A DNA stretch of 64,000 nt from the NCBI GenBank assembly GCA_964035015.1, contig OZ035997.1, positions 69,243,042-69,307,041 on the forward strand, written 5' to 3'. Made by a program: the position numbers and the translations under genes. Source of the DNA: Corallium rubrum. Taxonomy: Eukaryota > Cnidaria > Anthozoa > Scleralcyonacea > Coralliidae. Under the pieces are notes generated by a model that ran no database searches, was not told where the DNA came from, and saw only the letters and a list, made by a program, of their open reading frames with translations. The stretch's first letter is position 1; every line of letters begins with the position of its first letter. Shown here in pieces: positions 49,809-62,371 of this stretch.

Positions 49809-51057
49809 TGTAAATAATTATTATGCAAGGAGTATGAAAATTGTTAATTTCTTGTTCCAAACGTTTTGAAGTAGTAATCTGTAGGACTTAAAAGACGTCT
49901 ACAAAACAACACAATAAAGCCAAGGTCAAATAACAACCACAGGAGGGTATACTCCACAAACACTCAAGAAATATTAAGCACACAAATTGGTTGTAATCGT
50001 CAATAATGGATGTAACCCCCCTTTTCAGCAATCACTTTCATAAGTCGATTGTCCATTGAATCGGTTAGGGTTTTAATGTCATCCTTATCTATAGCAGCTG
50101 CCCTGCTTTGAATTGCTTCCCAAAGAGAATTTTTTGATGAGAAATGCTTGCCACCTTCGTATGTTTTACGTTTCAGCATTGACCAATAATTCTCAATGGG
50201 ATTCAAATCTGGTGAACATGCCTGCCAAAACATTATACGACCATCCTTAAACCCAAACTTGGTTAGAGCATCGCGTGTGTAACGAGGACGCGGGCGCGTT
50301 ATCGTGCATGAAAATCATCTTCCTTTTGAGTGAGAGAGGTTGCTTCTTGTACCAGGAAATGAAATTTTCCTTCAGAAAGGCCACGTACGATTCAGCATTC
50401 ATCTTAACGCCAACAGGGACACGAAATGACCCACAATTTGATTATTAATGATTCCTGCCCAAATCATGACACCTCCACCACCTTGTTGACGCCTGATCTT
50501 GCTCTCGGGAGTGCTACCATTCAGTAGCCAACCACCCATCCAGCCGGATCGGGTCCGTCAAGTGTTGCACGTGATTCATCAGTAAATAGGACATGTTCAA
50601 AATTTGTCTTCATATAAAATTTAGCCCATTCTAAACGAGCCACTTTATGCCTTTGTTTCAATGGCGGTTTAATTGTGGGTTTTGTAATTTTTCCAATGGT
50701 TTTTAAAATCTTACAACGTCCAGCTCTGGATATAGAGGGAACTCCTGCTTCATCAAATATCTTGTAGCTTGTTGAATGGGGGTTCTTGGATAAAGCTCTC
50801 TTCACTGAACTGATTTCACGTCGAGAAATCTTTCGAAGCTTGCCTTTATCCGACCTACCCCTCACTTTATTGGTATTTTCAATGAAGCTCTTTACTGTGC
50901 GATGGTCTCGATGTATAGATTTCGAAATATCCAAGCTGCTTTTACCCTTGCTTAGCAATTCTACTATTTTTTGCTTCTCGTCTGGTTTAAGATCAGTTTT
51001 GCGCCCCATGACTGATATTTTGACTGGTACACAAGACTTGCATAATAATTATTTACA
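49809..51057 (-). mobile_element. Tc1/mariner transposon
   Basis: About 1.25 kb between 21-bp perfect inverted repeats (49809-49829 and 51037-51057, TGTAAATAATTATTATGCAA then G). True termini may extend a little further; a second related motif lies at 51215-51235. Inserted beside the gag end of the Gypsy element. Confidence 0.8.
50000..51009 (-). pseudogene. Tc1/mariner transposase, frameshifted
   Basis: ATG at 51009. Helix-turn-helix region (KPDEKQKIVELLSKGKSSLD; HRDHRTVKSFIE), then the DDE domain: first D in LFTDESRA, second in a HDNAP motif near 50310 (other frame), third acidic residue in SPDLNPIENYWSMLKRK. Frame breaks near 50520 and 50250. Inactive as it stands. Confidence 0.85.
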
Positions 51058-51712
51058 CCAAGTTTTGCCTTTTTATGTAAAAAATTCAATAGTTCTACAG
51101 CTAATTGTTCACGCTTCATGAAATTTAGTATGAGTATAAACCATTATGTTAAGTTTATTTTGTATTATTGTTATTGTGATAACTTAAACGTTGTTTGAGA
51201 TATCGAAGGTTTGTTCATTTGCATAATTATTATTAACAGGGTGTAATATGAGCACCGTGAGACATACATTCAGTTGTTTGCTTGCACGCTCATTTCGGTC
51301 TTCTCATTACTTGTCGACATGTATGTGAACTGCATTGCATGCAGGCTGGAGGAGTTACCATAAACTGGCAGTGAAATGGGTGGTTAACACCATGCCCCTG
51401 TTTTCTCACCAAGTAAATCCCATTTGAATGATCAACACAAACACCATTTAGGCATTTATTTTGGTTGATCTCCATATTGTTAACAGACTGATGCTGTGTA
51501 CTGATGTTACTGCTTAGTGAATTTGGACACAATCCTTATAAGGACACTTTACCCGGCTGTTGACGTAATGATCTTGCCTCAGGCTGTTTATAGATAAAAG
51601 TTTGTGTTGAACCATTTGATTCATCAACAAACATAAACTCGTGGGTTAAGGGACTTGTGTGATCACCACTAGTCATTGTCAAGTGCTGTTGTTGCTTTTG
51701 ATGCTTTGCACC

Positions 51713-51829
51713 TGTTGTGGTTGTGGTTGTGGTTGTGGTTGTGGTTGTGGTTGTGGTTGTGGTTGTGGTTGTGGTTGTGGCTGTTGCTGTTGTTGCTGTT
51801 GTTGCTGTTGTTGCTGTTGTTGCTGTTGT
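51713..51829. repeat. (GTTGTG)n and (TTGCTG)n microsatellite
   Basis: About 11 GTTGTG units followed by about 8 TTGCTG-type units; Gln/Pro or Cys/Gly frames through it are artefacts. Confidence 0.9.
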
Positions 51830-51869
51830 AAACTAGCAGTCACTGATATCACTGATATCACTGATAGAT

Positions 51870-52970
51870 TCTAACTAATATAGATAAACTATTAAACGGA
51901 CTTCTTATCGACTTCAAAAAGGCCTTTAATCTCGTTGACCACCGTATCTTACTTCTTAAGCTTAATATGTACGGATCTTCTCCACTAGCGTCGGAGTGGT
52001 TTACTTCTTATCTTAGTGATCGCTGTCAACGTACTTCTTTTAGGAGTACGTTGTCTGATATACTCCCAATTACGATCGGGATTCCTCAGGGAAGCATTCT
52101 AGGACCCCTTTTCATATTATTTATTAATGATCTTCCTTCTCAGCTATCACACTCAAACTAACAACAGGTTCTTCTATTCATGATTTACATGTAAATCATA
52201 ATCTTGTTGCTAATGATCTCAGCTTGGACCGAGCAAAACAGGATGGTAACTAACACATCCAAGACTAAAACCATGCTCATTCATTCCATCCAACAATTAA
52301 GGGTTATTCCTGATCGATCTATCTCGGTCACATTAAACAGAGAAGAAATTGAACAGGTCACACAAGCTAAAGTACTGGGTGTGACCTTAGACAGCCGTTT
52401 AACTTGGACTAATCACAACGAAAACTTGTGTTCAACCCTCAATAGTAGGCTTGCATTACTGCGTCGGATTAAGCCTTTCTTGACTAAAGATTGTGCTCTT
52501 CATTTTTATAACTCCTGCATTCATGCCAATATTATTTACTGCTCTGTCACTTGGGGTAATTGTTCCAAAACACTTTTGCAAAGAATACTTCACCTTCAAA
52601 AGCGTGCAGCACACATTTCTCACACAGCTTCTGTTCTCCTTTTCCCCCACCTTAAGTGGATTCCAATTTTTGATCTAATTAAGTTTAGGAAGCTTCTACT
52701 ATTAAATATACTAATGGATCATAATGCTCCACCGTCTTTTAAATTTATGTTCGATTTATGCCACTCCACAACACGCTCGTACTAGAGCCTGCTTATATGA
52801 CCTTAAGCTTCCTTACCAGGTCATTAATTCTGGTAAACGAGCATTTCTCTACAGCGCCTCAATTCTCTTTAACGCCTTAGATGGTGATTACAAACAGCTT
52901 GCCATGTCACCTGCATGTACTTCTGATGCTTTCGCGGTAAGATTAACTACTACTAAACGCTCATGACTCA
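51870..52970 (+). pseudogene. LINE reverse transcriptase, 3' half
   Basis: Frames 51967-52161 and 52204-52966: LIDFKKAFNLVDH (motif A), TIGIPQGSILGPLFILF (motif B), then a gap where motif C should be, ITMVTNTSKTKTML-like, LGVTLDSRLTWTNH (thumb), IPIFDLIKFRKLLLL. Motif C (xADD) is missing or destroyed near 52170-52200. A third LINE family, distinct from those at 25 and 36 kb. Confidence 0.75.
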
Positions 52971-53042
52971 TCACTGCACACGCAGCCATCACTGCTCATC
53001 ACGATCAGTGATGGCCGCATGTGCAGTCATGTGTCATATGAT
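52968..53042. repeat. Imperfect palindrome
   Basis: Arms ACTGCACACGCAGCCATCACTG and the near-complement (the second arm starts CAGTGATGGCCGCATGTGC) with an 11-nt loop, lying just after the end of the LINE RT. Confidence 0.6.
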
Positions 53043-53229
53043 CTTTCTTCTTTTTCTTCTCTCGAATTCAATCAAATGGTCATGTAATAGTGAATGTGAC
53101 CCTGAGTTTACGTATACTAGTATACTCGTACGTAGTGATTTAAAAGAAGTTAATGTGCCCTCACTGCTTAAACGATGGTCAATCAGAATGAAGGTCATCA
53201 GCTTCCAACGTTTACATGGATGAAGTATT

Positions 53230-55250
53230 CAGTATTACAACAATTCAACTGCATCCTTTAGGACAAGACTTATCTTGCTCCATGACATCAAACTGAACCC
53301 TGGCCCAATACAACCCTCTGAATCTCACAAACTCAAATGCTTGTATCTAAACTCTAGAAGTATTTACAATAAAATCAGAGACCTCGAGGCTATGGAGATC
53401 ACCAATGAACATGACCTAATAGCAATCACGGAAACTTGGTTAAAGCCTTCGATTAACGATGGTGAACTATTTAAAGGTAATCTATATCAAATACATCGCA
53501 GAGATAGAGATGGGAGTGTTCGAGGAGGCGGTGTAATGCTTGCTGTACGACATCCTCTTATTTAAATTCGAAGACCGGGCCTTGAGACAAATACCGAATT
53601 ACTTGTTTGCGAAATTAGACCTGTAATGAAGTTCCTGTGCGTAATACTCTCGATTTATTACTAACAAACATCCCTCACAAGCTCTCGAACGTGAACATTT
53701 TTGACGACATTATCCGAACTGACCACAAACTGATTGAATTTTGCCTCGATTTTAACATCCCCAAGAAGTCTCAAACCACCAGAAAGGTATACAATTTCAA
53801 AAATGCTGATTTACCTAATCTAAAATCGACATTAATTCGAACCCTTGGGACATCGTCTTTGAGGAGGAGTGTATGGACAACAGTTTCTCAAATTGGATGG
53901 ATTTATTACTCGGGTCTTGCCTCGAGTCTAGTTTTTGGCTTTTTTTTCTTTCTTTCTTTCTTTTTTTTTTTTTTGGGGGGGGGGGGTTGGGTTTCCACAA
54001 AATGGCATTATTGCATCATCCTGTCAGGCCTTGCAAAACTGTAAGGCATGTAAGCATGGTGCGTGCTCCATATTCGATTTTTCGAGTTCTTTCTTTTCGA
54101 CAGCTTTGCCTTTGATCGAGTTGGGTTGAGGTGATTTCCGCGGTATTGGTCAATTCATCAGTAGTTGATCAATAATGTTGCTGACAAGATTTGTCCATGA
54201 AGACAGAATAGACGACTATATTACAGATGGGAGAAAATGTTCAAAATGCCGTGTTGACATCGGTACCTAGCAAGCCTTGGCTTGAGGACTAGAGATACAA
54301 GAAAGAGCCACATAATATCAAAGAACATATACGTACTGTTTACCTAGTATTAAACGCCTTGCTGCTTGGTTCAACAACTACGAAGCACATGTGGCAGGCA
54401 CCGAATAATGCAAAAAATATGTGTAGATGTGTTAGTCGTATACAAGTCCCCCTGGTGTCTAAAACAAGCCCGTTTAGCCGAATATTTAAACGATCTTAAT
54501 ACTTTCAGTAGACTAGACAAAACCACAAAACCTATAGTGCTGAATTCGGCAGAGTCAAGCGATGGTTCCGATATAGAATTCCTGTTAATCGCACCAACAG
54601 AAAATATTTAAACATGCATTTTTGAAACCCATTTCCAAATGTAATACGACACCATGATAAATCGCTTCATGGAACCAAGTACTTCATATAAGACCATATA
54701 TAGAGAATGTGTTGAGCACCTTTGCTTCTGAGAGTTTTTCACTTTTTAACAAACACTTAATATGCACACGCTGTTCTTCAGGTTTTCTAGATGTGCGAAG
54801 ACCACCAATATTTGCAGAAATCAGTAACCCGAGTGAACACCTGAGGATCTTGTTCTTAAATTATAGCGGACCAGTTTATCCCGATGGCAACTATCAAAAA
54901 TGAAAATTGCCTATGGATTGATAGGGAAGTTACTCTTGCTTTATGCAATGAGGATATAAGATTGCTAATAACACTGGTCAAATGCAAGATGTTGACAGGT
55001 TCCATAAAGCCCGAAAGGTCACTAAAATTCTACTAGAACTAAATACCACGATTATTTGACTAATATAATATAATATAAAACTATCTTTGAAATCAAACCC
55101 TAAAAAATTCTGCTCTTTTGTAAAAGCTAAACTACAAGCTCTATGTACCCGCTATTCCTGAATTTTGGAAGACATTTTGCTTCCAGTCTGATAGACAAAG
55201 CAAATATGTTCAACACTTATTTTCAATCCAAATTCAAAGAAGATAAATGG
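53230..55250 (+). mobile_element. LINE 5' half (endonuclease, linker), split by an insertion
   Basis: 53275-53565: endonuclease (IKLNPGPIQP, CLYLNSRSIYNKIRDLE, DLIAITETWLKP, GGGVMLAVRH). 53637-53850: endonuclease end and linker after a deletion (NTLDLLLTNIPHKLS, DHKLIEFCLD, KVYNFKNADL). Interrupted about 53915-54890, then WIDREVTLAL and NPKKFCSFVK-type linker to 55250. Ends where the Penelope-like fragment begins. Confidence 0.7.
53915..54890 (-). other. Insertion of unknown type within the LINE
   Basis: About 1 kb. Starts with a T-rich tract (53940-53973) followed by a G-run, which could be the poly(A) tail of a minus-strand retroposed sequence. No recognisable protein. Confidence 0.35.
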
Positions 55251-55288
55251 TATAGTGGGTTAATACTGCCGAAACAGAGAACGTAAGT

Positions 55289-55328
55289 GCTCTAACGTTT
55301 CGAGCGAAGGCCCTTCATCAGAGAGAAA
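55289..55328 (-). ncRNA. Hammerhead-type motif in Penelope-like fragment 2
   Basis: Minus strand: helix I CTCT/AGAG, core CTGATGA, stem II GGGC/GCTC, GAAAC, and GTT as the cleavage triplet (allowed NUH). Minimal helix III. Confidence 0.62.
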
Positions 55329-55621
55329 CGTAAAGAGTAAAACAAACAACGAGCTTATATATGCGAGATAATCACGTGATAAAAATTAGCCAATCAGATA
55401 AAGGTAATCAAGACAAACTAATAATGAGATTTAAAAGAATAAGCCAATCAGAGCAAAGTAACAATAACAAATAAATAAATGAGATGCGAAAGCCATTTGC
55501 TATTCTCACCATCGATAAGTAAAAAAAGAGAGTAAAAAATAGAGAGTAAAGAATGGAGAAGTAAAGTGAAAACACTGTTTATGTCTGCCCTTGCTAATAC
55601 AAAAACAGCATCTTCAGAATG

Positions 55622-55942
55622 TTAAATAAAAGAAAAACGTTCGTTGAGTCCATGAGGATGAATGGTTCCAATTTTGAAAATGAGACGCTTTTCCTGTCGT
55701 TTGTGGCTATGATTACCACCGGAAATGGGTGAGATAGCACAAACTTTCATGTCAGAAATATGATGGTTGACACTATTAAAATGTCGGGCAACAGGCTTGT
55801 CAACATCATTGTTCCTCACAGAACGAAGATGTTCAGCAAACCTGTCAGATAAACGTCTGCCAGTTTCACCAATGTAGAGCATGCAGCATTTACTGCAAGA
55901 AATGCAGTAAATGAGGTTGGAAGAGGTGCATGTGAAATTATG
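55622..55942 (-). pseudogene. Penelope-like GIY-YIG endonuclease, C-terminal part
   Basis: Open frame 55622-55882 with MLYIGETGRRLSDRFAEHLR, KPVARHFNSVNHH and the end GTIHPHGLNERFSFI. The upstream Cys motif (CISCSKC type) is partly visible to about 55942. RT portion absent. Confidence 0.82.
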
Positions 55943-56012
55943 CCGAATGGTGAAATTAGATTTGGGTCCTGTCTTGGTTACCTTTATCTGATTGGCTAAT
56001 TTTTAACACGTG

Positions 56013-56305
56013 ATTAATGAACACGGTCGTATTTTAATTATACAAACTGAGACAGAGGCATTGATTGTAATGAATTGTGGCAAAAGGAGATAGCGAGGAA
56101 GTAACTGAACCGGGAGGAGGGTGTCCTGTCCGGCGGCCTAAAATGGGGATCGCCCATTTTAGAGAGAGACATTGACGAAGTCTGAGGGGTGCTCAGCACT
56201 TGTAGGTCAGAAAATGCCTTACCACATCCAAATCCTTCACGTGGGTGAAGTGTGTGAGGCACAGCACTTCTGTGAAGTGATAAGGATGACAGCACTTCCT
56301 GCCAC
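56013..56305. repeat. 293-bp duplicated segment, copy 1
   Basis: Near-identical to 62372-62664 in the same orientation. The 85-codon minus-strand frame inside is shared, but nothing suggests it is a gene. Contains a GGGATCGCCCATTTTAG-type palindrome. Confidence 0.85.
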
Positions 56306-56734
56306 TCATTTATTAGATAATTAAATTATTACTTTTTTTTTTTTACTATTATAATTTCTATAAGTATCGACTATTTATATGTTGTTACAAAAGGGGTTGT
56401 GGTGGGTGGGATAAAAATCCCCAAAAACTTAAACTGCTATTTTACAGAACGATTTGAGTGAGCTCTCTGACTGTGAGTCTGTGATAGAATAACCACCGTC
56501 ACCCTTGCCGCATTCATTTATATCATTGCCTCAAGGGGGAATTTTGTTTTGATAAGGGGGAATCTTTAGATAAAGGTTTGGGTTCGGCTTTATCCATTTT
56601 GGCACATGTTTTTATGCACTTTATTTATCTGGCTTTTGCATCAGACCTTGTTCACCTGTCACAGGAACTACACTTAATGATCGCTTTGAGGCAGGAGATA
56701 CAATTATCTCTTACTCCCTCGCATTAACCTAAAT

Positions 56735-56988
56735 TTATCGCTTCCTTTAATTAACACTATATCTGGGGGATATCTTGTCACGATGAGCTCTGTTTTCTGT
56801 GCATGACGATTACGCAATAAGCGAGTCAGACACCACTTGGAATAATTATGGCAATGTGCGTATTGCATAACGCACATGCCGGTTTATTAATTTTGTAATC
56901 AATGACATAATTATTAACGTAACAAATTATTAACCAAAGTAATTAATTAACAGTTAGCACAGAAAAGGTGGGGGTAATAAAAGCGCCC
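56735..56988. repeat. 254-bp direct repeat, copy 1
   Basis: Near-identical to 57307-57559, the two being separated by 318 bp. Starts TTATCGCTTCCTTTAATTAA. Could be a short LTR-like or tandem duplication; no primer-binding site recognised. Confidence 0.85.
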
Positions 56989-57067
56989 ACAACTAACAGT
57001 AAACTACTAATAAACTAATATACAAGTAGAATAACATTACGTTCAGAAAAACGGGGAGGAGGGTGGG

Positions 57068-57307
57068 AAAAACTTGACTTCAAAATAGAGACGACTTTGC
57101 GCCACCAAGCGAAGAGCAGAGTGAACCAGATTTGCATTCTGCTATAGATATGTATCACCACTCCCTTCCGTTTTCCTGCACGCATTATATTCATGTGATC
57201 AGAAAATTACGGGGAAATTACCCATGTGTCCCATATTAAGTTTGTCTATTTATATATCCTAAGCTCAGGAAGCAATAAAATCTTTATTGGTATGCCAATA
57301 ATTCCTT
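57068..57307. repeat. Duplicated segment, copy 1 (partner at 62103-62354)
   Basis: About 240 bp (AAAAACTTGACTTCAAAATA to TAATTCCTTTAT) that recurs at 62.1 kb with a small ATTCATGTG duplication there. Confidence 0.82.
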
Positions 57308-57559
57308 TATCGCTTCCTTTAATTAACACTATATCTGGGGGATATCTTGTCACGATGAGCTCTGTTTTCTGTGCATGACGATTACGCAATAAGCGAGTCA
57401 GACACCACTTGGAATAATTATGGCAATGTGCGTATTGCATAACGCACATGCCGGTTTATTAATTTTGTAATCAATGACATAATTATTAACGTAACAAATT
57501 ATTAACCAAAGTAATTAATTAACAGTTAGCACAGAAAAGGTGGGGGTAATAAAAGCGCC
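57307..57559. repeat. 254-bp direct repeat, copy 2
   Basis: Second copy of 56735-56988. Confidence 0.85.
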
Positions 57560-59230
57560 ACAAGTCTACTTGGGTAAAGGAGACATACCCCACCCCATCG
57601 TGACAAGGGATCGACAGATAAAGTGATTACAAACCGATAAAACAAGCAAGCAGCAATCCTACAAAATTGAGTGATAGTATTGGCAAATGTGTATTAAACT
57701 GCTCATGAGAAAATGGTTTTGGCTACCCAAACAATTCGTGCCCCTGCTTTGAACTGCGAGGCATAGCCGCCACCGCCTGCGTCAGCATCACAGAACACTC
57801 GAAAGCAGTATGTCAAATATGTGTCACTCCACCCCAGGCAAATGCAGTGCTGATAAGATAAGTCACAATAGCGTCTAGCGCTTATAATACAAAACTTTCA
57901 AAATATCTCTCCAGTGTAATCAAGATTTCTGGCGCTAATCAGCCTTGTAAAGCATTTCCACTGATACGGAGACACGAGGTTGTTAGCGCAATTCGCGTTG
58001 CGCTAATGAATATATCTTCGTGCGATGAATGTTTAGAGGAAATCACAGTAACCAAATATGCAACCAGACAATAACGCATCAACGAATCAACGAACATGAC
58101 AGATTGCCATCGTTGGCAAACAAAATTACTCGTACTAAAATAGTAACCTAAACGGATCTGTGACACTTCAATAAGACAGCTCTTTCAGCATGGCTTAGCC
58201 TAGCTCCGTTTGTTTCAAGGAGGCAAAGGATTTCCGCCCCTGCTAGATAAATCCCGCTATCCAGTGAACACAAACCGCGAACTTTCAATAAAATTGGTCA
58301 AGCTAATTGATTCAAGGCCTTGGAAAGACTGCTGCCCCTGCTAGACAGTCTCCTAATTTACTACTAAATGGTTACGAGTATGCTATTACAGGTATTTATA
58401 TACACCCCTTGCCCCTTACGTCAAAACGGTGGATCTGGAGGACAACATAAAAGTTCAACTTCAACCGAGAAACTAATCAATGAAGATTCTATAGTTTGTA
58501 GTTGTCATCCACCAAAGAAATAAGTGCAAGTGGTCTATACAAGCTGGTAAATCAGGGAAGCCAGGAAAAAACCTGCTGCTGGTAAAAACCCTTTGGGAAA
58601 AGCCAGTTGACAGGAAAACCTGAGTGGAGACAAGATAAAACCAGCAAGCTTCCCCACGAAGCGTTAATAAAATTAGAGTCCTTACGTCTGTTCCTGAAAA
58701 TTGTTAAGTGCTATAAATAAGATTCTAAATGTAAGGTTAAGTTTACAAAGTTTGCTGAATATTCGTAATATTTGTTGTTCCGCTTGTCCCTCCGTCGTCA
58801 GTGACATACGAGATTATGTATATATTTGAAATCTGGTCCCCCAAGTGCTGAATCAACCATGTAGATCAACCATTTAGGCAATCGGAAAAATTGGTAATCA
58901 AGCTCTGGGTGAGATGAGTACTGAATTCTGTAAGGCAAAAGAAAACAAAAACGGCAGAATCTAATCCAAGGTACAGGATATTCACATATGTGCATGAGAT
59001 GGTTCACAACCAGAAAATTAACTTGACATTCTCAAAGGCAAAGGCAAAAATGAGGGTGCCATATATGTAGTTAGTGGAAAGAAAATAAACACCATAAAAT
59101 TTTTAGGGTTAAGCCCTGGAATTCAAAATTTAATGAGATCACCCAACACATGTTGGGAGAATACAGCAACTCAAGTCAGGACCAAACACTAAATAAATGG
59201 TTGCCAAATTGCTTAAAGGTTAAAACACAT
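57560..59230. other. No gene recognised
   Basis: Non-coding. A motif at 58548-58645 (AGCCAGGAAAAAACCTG..., AAAACCAGCA) recurs in diverged form at 62935-63040, marking a dispersed repeat family. Confidence 0.45.
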
Positions 59231-59235
59231 CAGCC

Positions 59236-59295
<60 letters not shown>

Positions 59296-59313
59296 TATAA
59301 TAACTATAATAAC

Positions 59314-59361
<48 letters not shown>
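59236..59361. repeat. (ATA)n microsatellite
   Basis: About 126 bp of ATA/TAA with a CTATAATAA sub-block in the middle. Confidence 0.92.
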
Positions 59362-59362
<1 letters not shown>

Positions 59363-61140
59363 TCTATAGTAAACCAAAACGTTGAGTAGATTCAGAAAAA
59401 CGCGAAAGATAGATTGAGAGAAACGTGAAGGAATATAAATTTTATTTTGCAGAGACAGACAGGTTAATGTCATTAATTTCGCGATGTCACCAGCCCTAAT
59501 TGGTCCTTGGGTGGACAAAATCTGTTCATAATTAAACCTCACTTGAGGACAAACGCCAGAAAGTTAGAACAATACTTCAGCCAATTAAGGCCAACAAGTG
59601 CTGAACGATACCTCACATACAGTAAAGTGAGGAACGAGAACAACAGGTTATTATGGCGAATTAGGGACATTAGGACTAAAAATTAATTATTCAGTCTCTT
59701 TGTTCTGCAAAAAGAATTATTATGTTTAAAGGACGTCGTCGTTGAGTTGACGGAGACAAAAGTATATAATAGTAAAATTTCTATATTTAAAACTGATTAT
59801 GACTCCCATTAAAATTCCTGTGAAAATCTAGATTCCATTTATTAAGAACTAAATTAGTTCAAATGACGCGAAAAACATGGATCATAGATTGCTTTTGCCC
59901 TACCGCAATGAGAGAAAACAAACGCCTTCAAACTTCCGTAGTATAGAAGAGCATATGGCCGCTTTTTCCTTTAATAAGCATAAAATTAAAAGTGATATCG
60001 TGCAACCGTCTTGGCTAGTCAGTCCAGCCCTTCGTATAGAGATCCCTAGAGTGCTAATTGAAATCGAAAAGTGTTTTGAGGGCCGTTCTTGTATTCTTAC
60101 CAGTTTCTGCCTGGCAATGATCTACAGAAATGCCAACCTGTATTGTAATAGTAGATGTAGATGTAGATTGTAGATGTAGATGTAATCTAATTTATCTCAA
60201 ATATCCTGCCCGCCATGACACACAAGCGAGTAATCCTATCCGTCACCGGACATACCAAAAAGTGTAAAACATTGCGTGCAAAAAAACAGATTAGCTCACA
60301 AGGTTTAACCATGCGGTATAAGCTTGAAAATTATATCGCTTGCAAATTACCATACGCCTGCAACACCAAATGGCTGAGCAATGCCGGGACGGATAGTATA
60401 GCTCCCAACACTAGAAGCAGAATCGTGGGAATCAACAGAGATATGATTATCAAAAGGTGATTACCCACGCCGAGTCGACGGCGCTTCTGGCGCGTTTCTA
60501 AAAGTCGAAAGGATGTGTTTATTAAACAACATGCACTTCGGATGAATACGGCGTGGTATTATACGATAAGGCATATTTTGTGGCGTTTAAGCGTTCAACC
60601 TCGTAGCCCCATACGTATGCAATCAAACCCCAAAATTGCGCACTGTAACTGGGATGAAGGAAATATAGCTAGGATATCAGACGACCAGATATTGGCGGTC
60701 ATTTGTATGCTAACTTGATTATCGCGATATGTAGTTTGACGACACTATAATAGCCTCATACGAACTTACTTACTCCATTAGCTTGTGACATCGTATAGAG
60801 CAGATAACTAATTTCTTGGCGCAAATAGCAATTATTTTTAAAAGCGGAGAGGTGCGAACAAATATAACCGAAACGCGTGTTGAGTACAGACAAAATGTAG
60901 ATATTTGACTCTTAAGTAGTTTCATATCAGTGTAAACACTTCGCATTTAATTCAGACGAATTTAATTCATTGTTAGCTTCGTCGACTAGTCGACGGAAAC
61001 TTGAATTCGTTTCATGCGACGAATTTTAATTCAGTGACGAGCAAGGAAAAACCCCAACAATGTCGATGCATGACAGCATAAATGCCGTATTAAATATACC
61101 TAGATAAGTTTCACAGGTCAAGCTTGGCTGACAAAAATTG
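59362..61140. other. No gene recognised
   Basis: Contains a (GTAGAT)n run at 60149-60185 and a perfect palindrome CGTCGACTAGTCGACG at 60981-60996. Short frames here show no family resemblance. Confidence 0.45.
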
Positions 61141-61159
61141 TCGCCGCAACACTAGCCCT

Positions 61160-61925
61160 GGTAGCCAAATAGTAAACTAACAGTACACCGCTCTGAACAA
61201 GCAGAGACCAAATGTACAAACAAACAAGACGCCGTCTTGAACAAGCAAGAACCAAACGTCATTAAAAAACAGTACACCGCTCTGAACAAGCAGAGACCAA
61301 ATGTACAAACAAACAAGACACCGTCTTGAACAAGCAAGAACCAAACGTCATTAAAAAACAGTACACCGCTCTGAACAAGCAGAGACCAAATGTACAAACA
61401 AACAAGACGCCGTCTTGAACAAGCAAGAACCAAACGTCATTAAAAAACAGTACACCGCTCTGAACAAGCAGAGACCAAATGTACAAACAAACAAGACGCC
61501 GTCTTGAACAAGCAAGAACCAAACGTCATTAAAAAACAGTACACCGCTCTGAACAAGCAGAGACCAAATGCACAAGCAAACGAGACGCCGATTCTTGAAC
61601 AAGCAAGAGCCAAACGTCATTAAAACAGTACACCGCTCTGAACAAGCAGAGACCAAATGCGCAAGCAAACAAGACGCCGTCTTGAACAAGCAAGAACCAA
61701 ACGTCATTAAAAAACAGTAGTACACCGCTCTGAACAAGCAGAGACCAAATGTACAAACAAACAAGACACCGATTCTCGAACAAGCAAGAACCAAACGTCA
61801 TTAAAAAACAGTACACCGCTCTGAACAAGCAGAGACCAAATGCACAAGCAAACGAGACGCCGATTCTTGAACAAGCAAGAGCCAAACGTCATTAAAACAG
61901 TACACTGCTCTGAACAAGTAACGCA
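61160..61925. repeat. 89-bp tandem satellite, about 8 copies
   Basis: Unit contains two related halves, GAACAAGCAGAGACCAAATG and GAACAAGCAAGAACCAAACG, so it arose from an about 45-bp monomer. Since 89 is not a multiple of 3 and the minus strand lacks stops in all phases, long spurious frames run through it. Confidence 0.92.
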
Positions 61926-62102
61926 ACGAATGTTAGTTCACTGTCACTCAAAAGACAGAGAACCACAACAGGGACAATAGCCCATTAAATTAAATTGTAA
62001 CGTCTGGAACTCTTACCTTGAAGACGAAGAACACCAAAACCAACTTGAAGGTTTAAAAATCAAATTGAAATCGTTCGTCTACCTGTCTTTGCGAAGAGCA
62101 GC

Positions 62103-62354
62103 AAAAACTTGACTTCAAAATAGAGACGACTTTGCGCCACCAAGCGAAGAGCAGAGTGAACCAGATTTGCATTCTGCTATAGATATGTATCACCACTCCC
62201 TTCCGTTTTCCTGCACGCATTATATTCATGTGATTCATGTGATCAGAAAATTACGGGGAAATTACCCATGTGTCCCATATTAAGTTTGTCTATTTATATA
62301 TCCTAAGCTCAGGAAGCAATAAAATCTTTATTGGTATGCCAATAATTCCTTTAT
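62103..62354. repeat. Duplicated segment, copy 2
   Basis: Partner of 57068-57307; lies directly before the second copy of the 293-bp segment. Confidence 0.82.
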
Positions 62355-62371
62355 TAATAATAAATTTCTAA

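Larger units (their letters stand above)
55251..56012 (-). mobile_element. Penelope-like element fragment 2
   Basis: Minus-strand copy with the GIY-YIG end, a hammerhead motif at its 3' side, and short inverted flanks (55374-55412 against 55977-56012, around TTAGCCAATCAGATAAAGGT). Related to, but about 25-30% different in protein from, the element at 19.0-20.5 kb. Confidence 0.75.

Noticed and set aside
51659-51874. Cys/Gly-rich and Gln/Pro-rich frames
   Set aside because: Translations of hexanucleotide repeats.
56038-56295. 85-residue frame repeated at 62397-62654
   Set aside because: Identity simply reflects the duplicated 293-bp DNA; no coding signature or family.
56735-57559. LTR retrotransposon with 254-bp LTRs
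   Set aside because: No TG..CA ends, primer-binding site, polypurine tract or coding interior could be seen in the 318 bp between repeats.
61152-61892. Five overlapping 60-147 residue frames
   Set aside because: All are translations of the 89-bp satellite.
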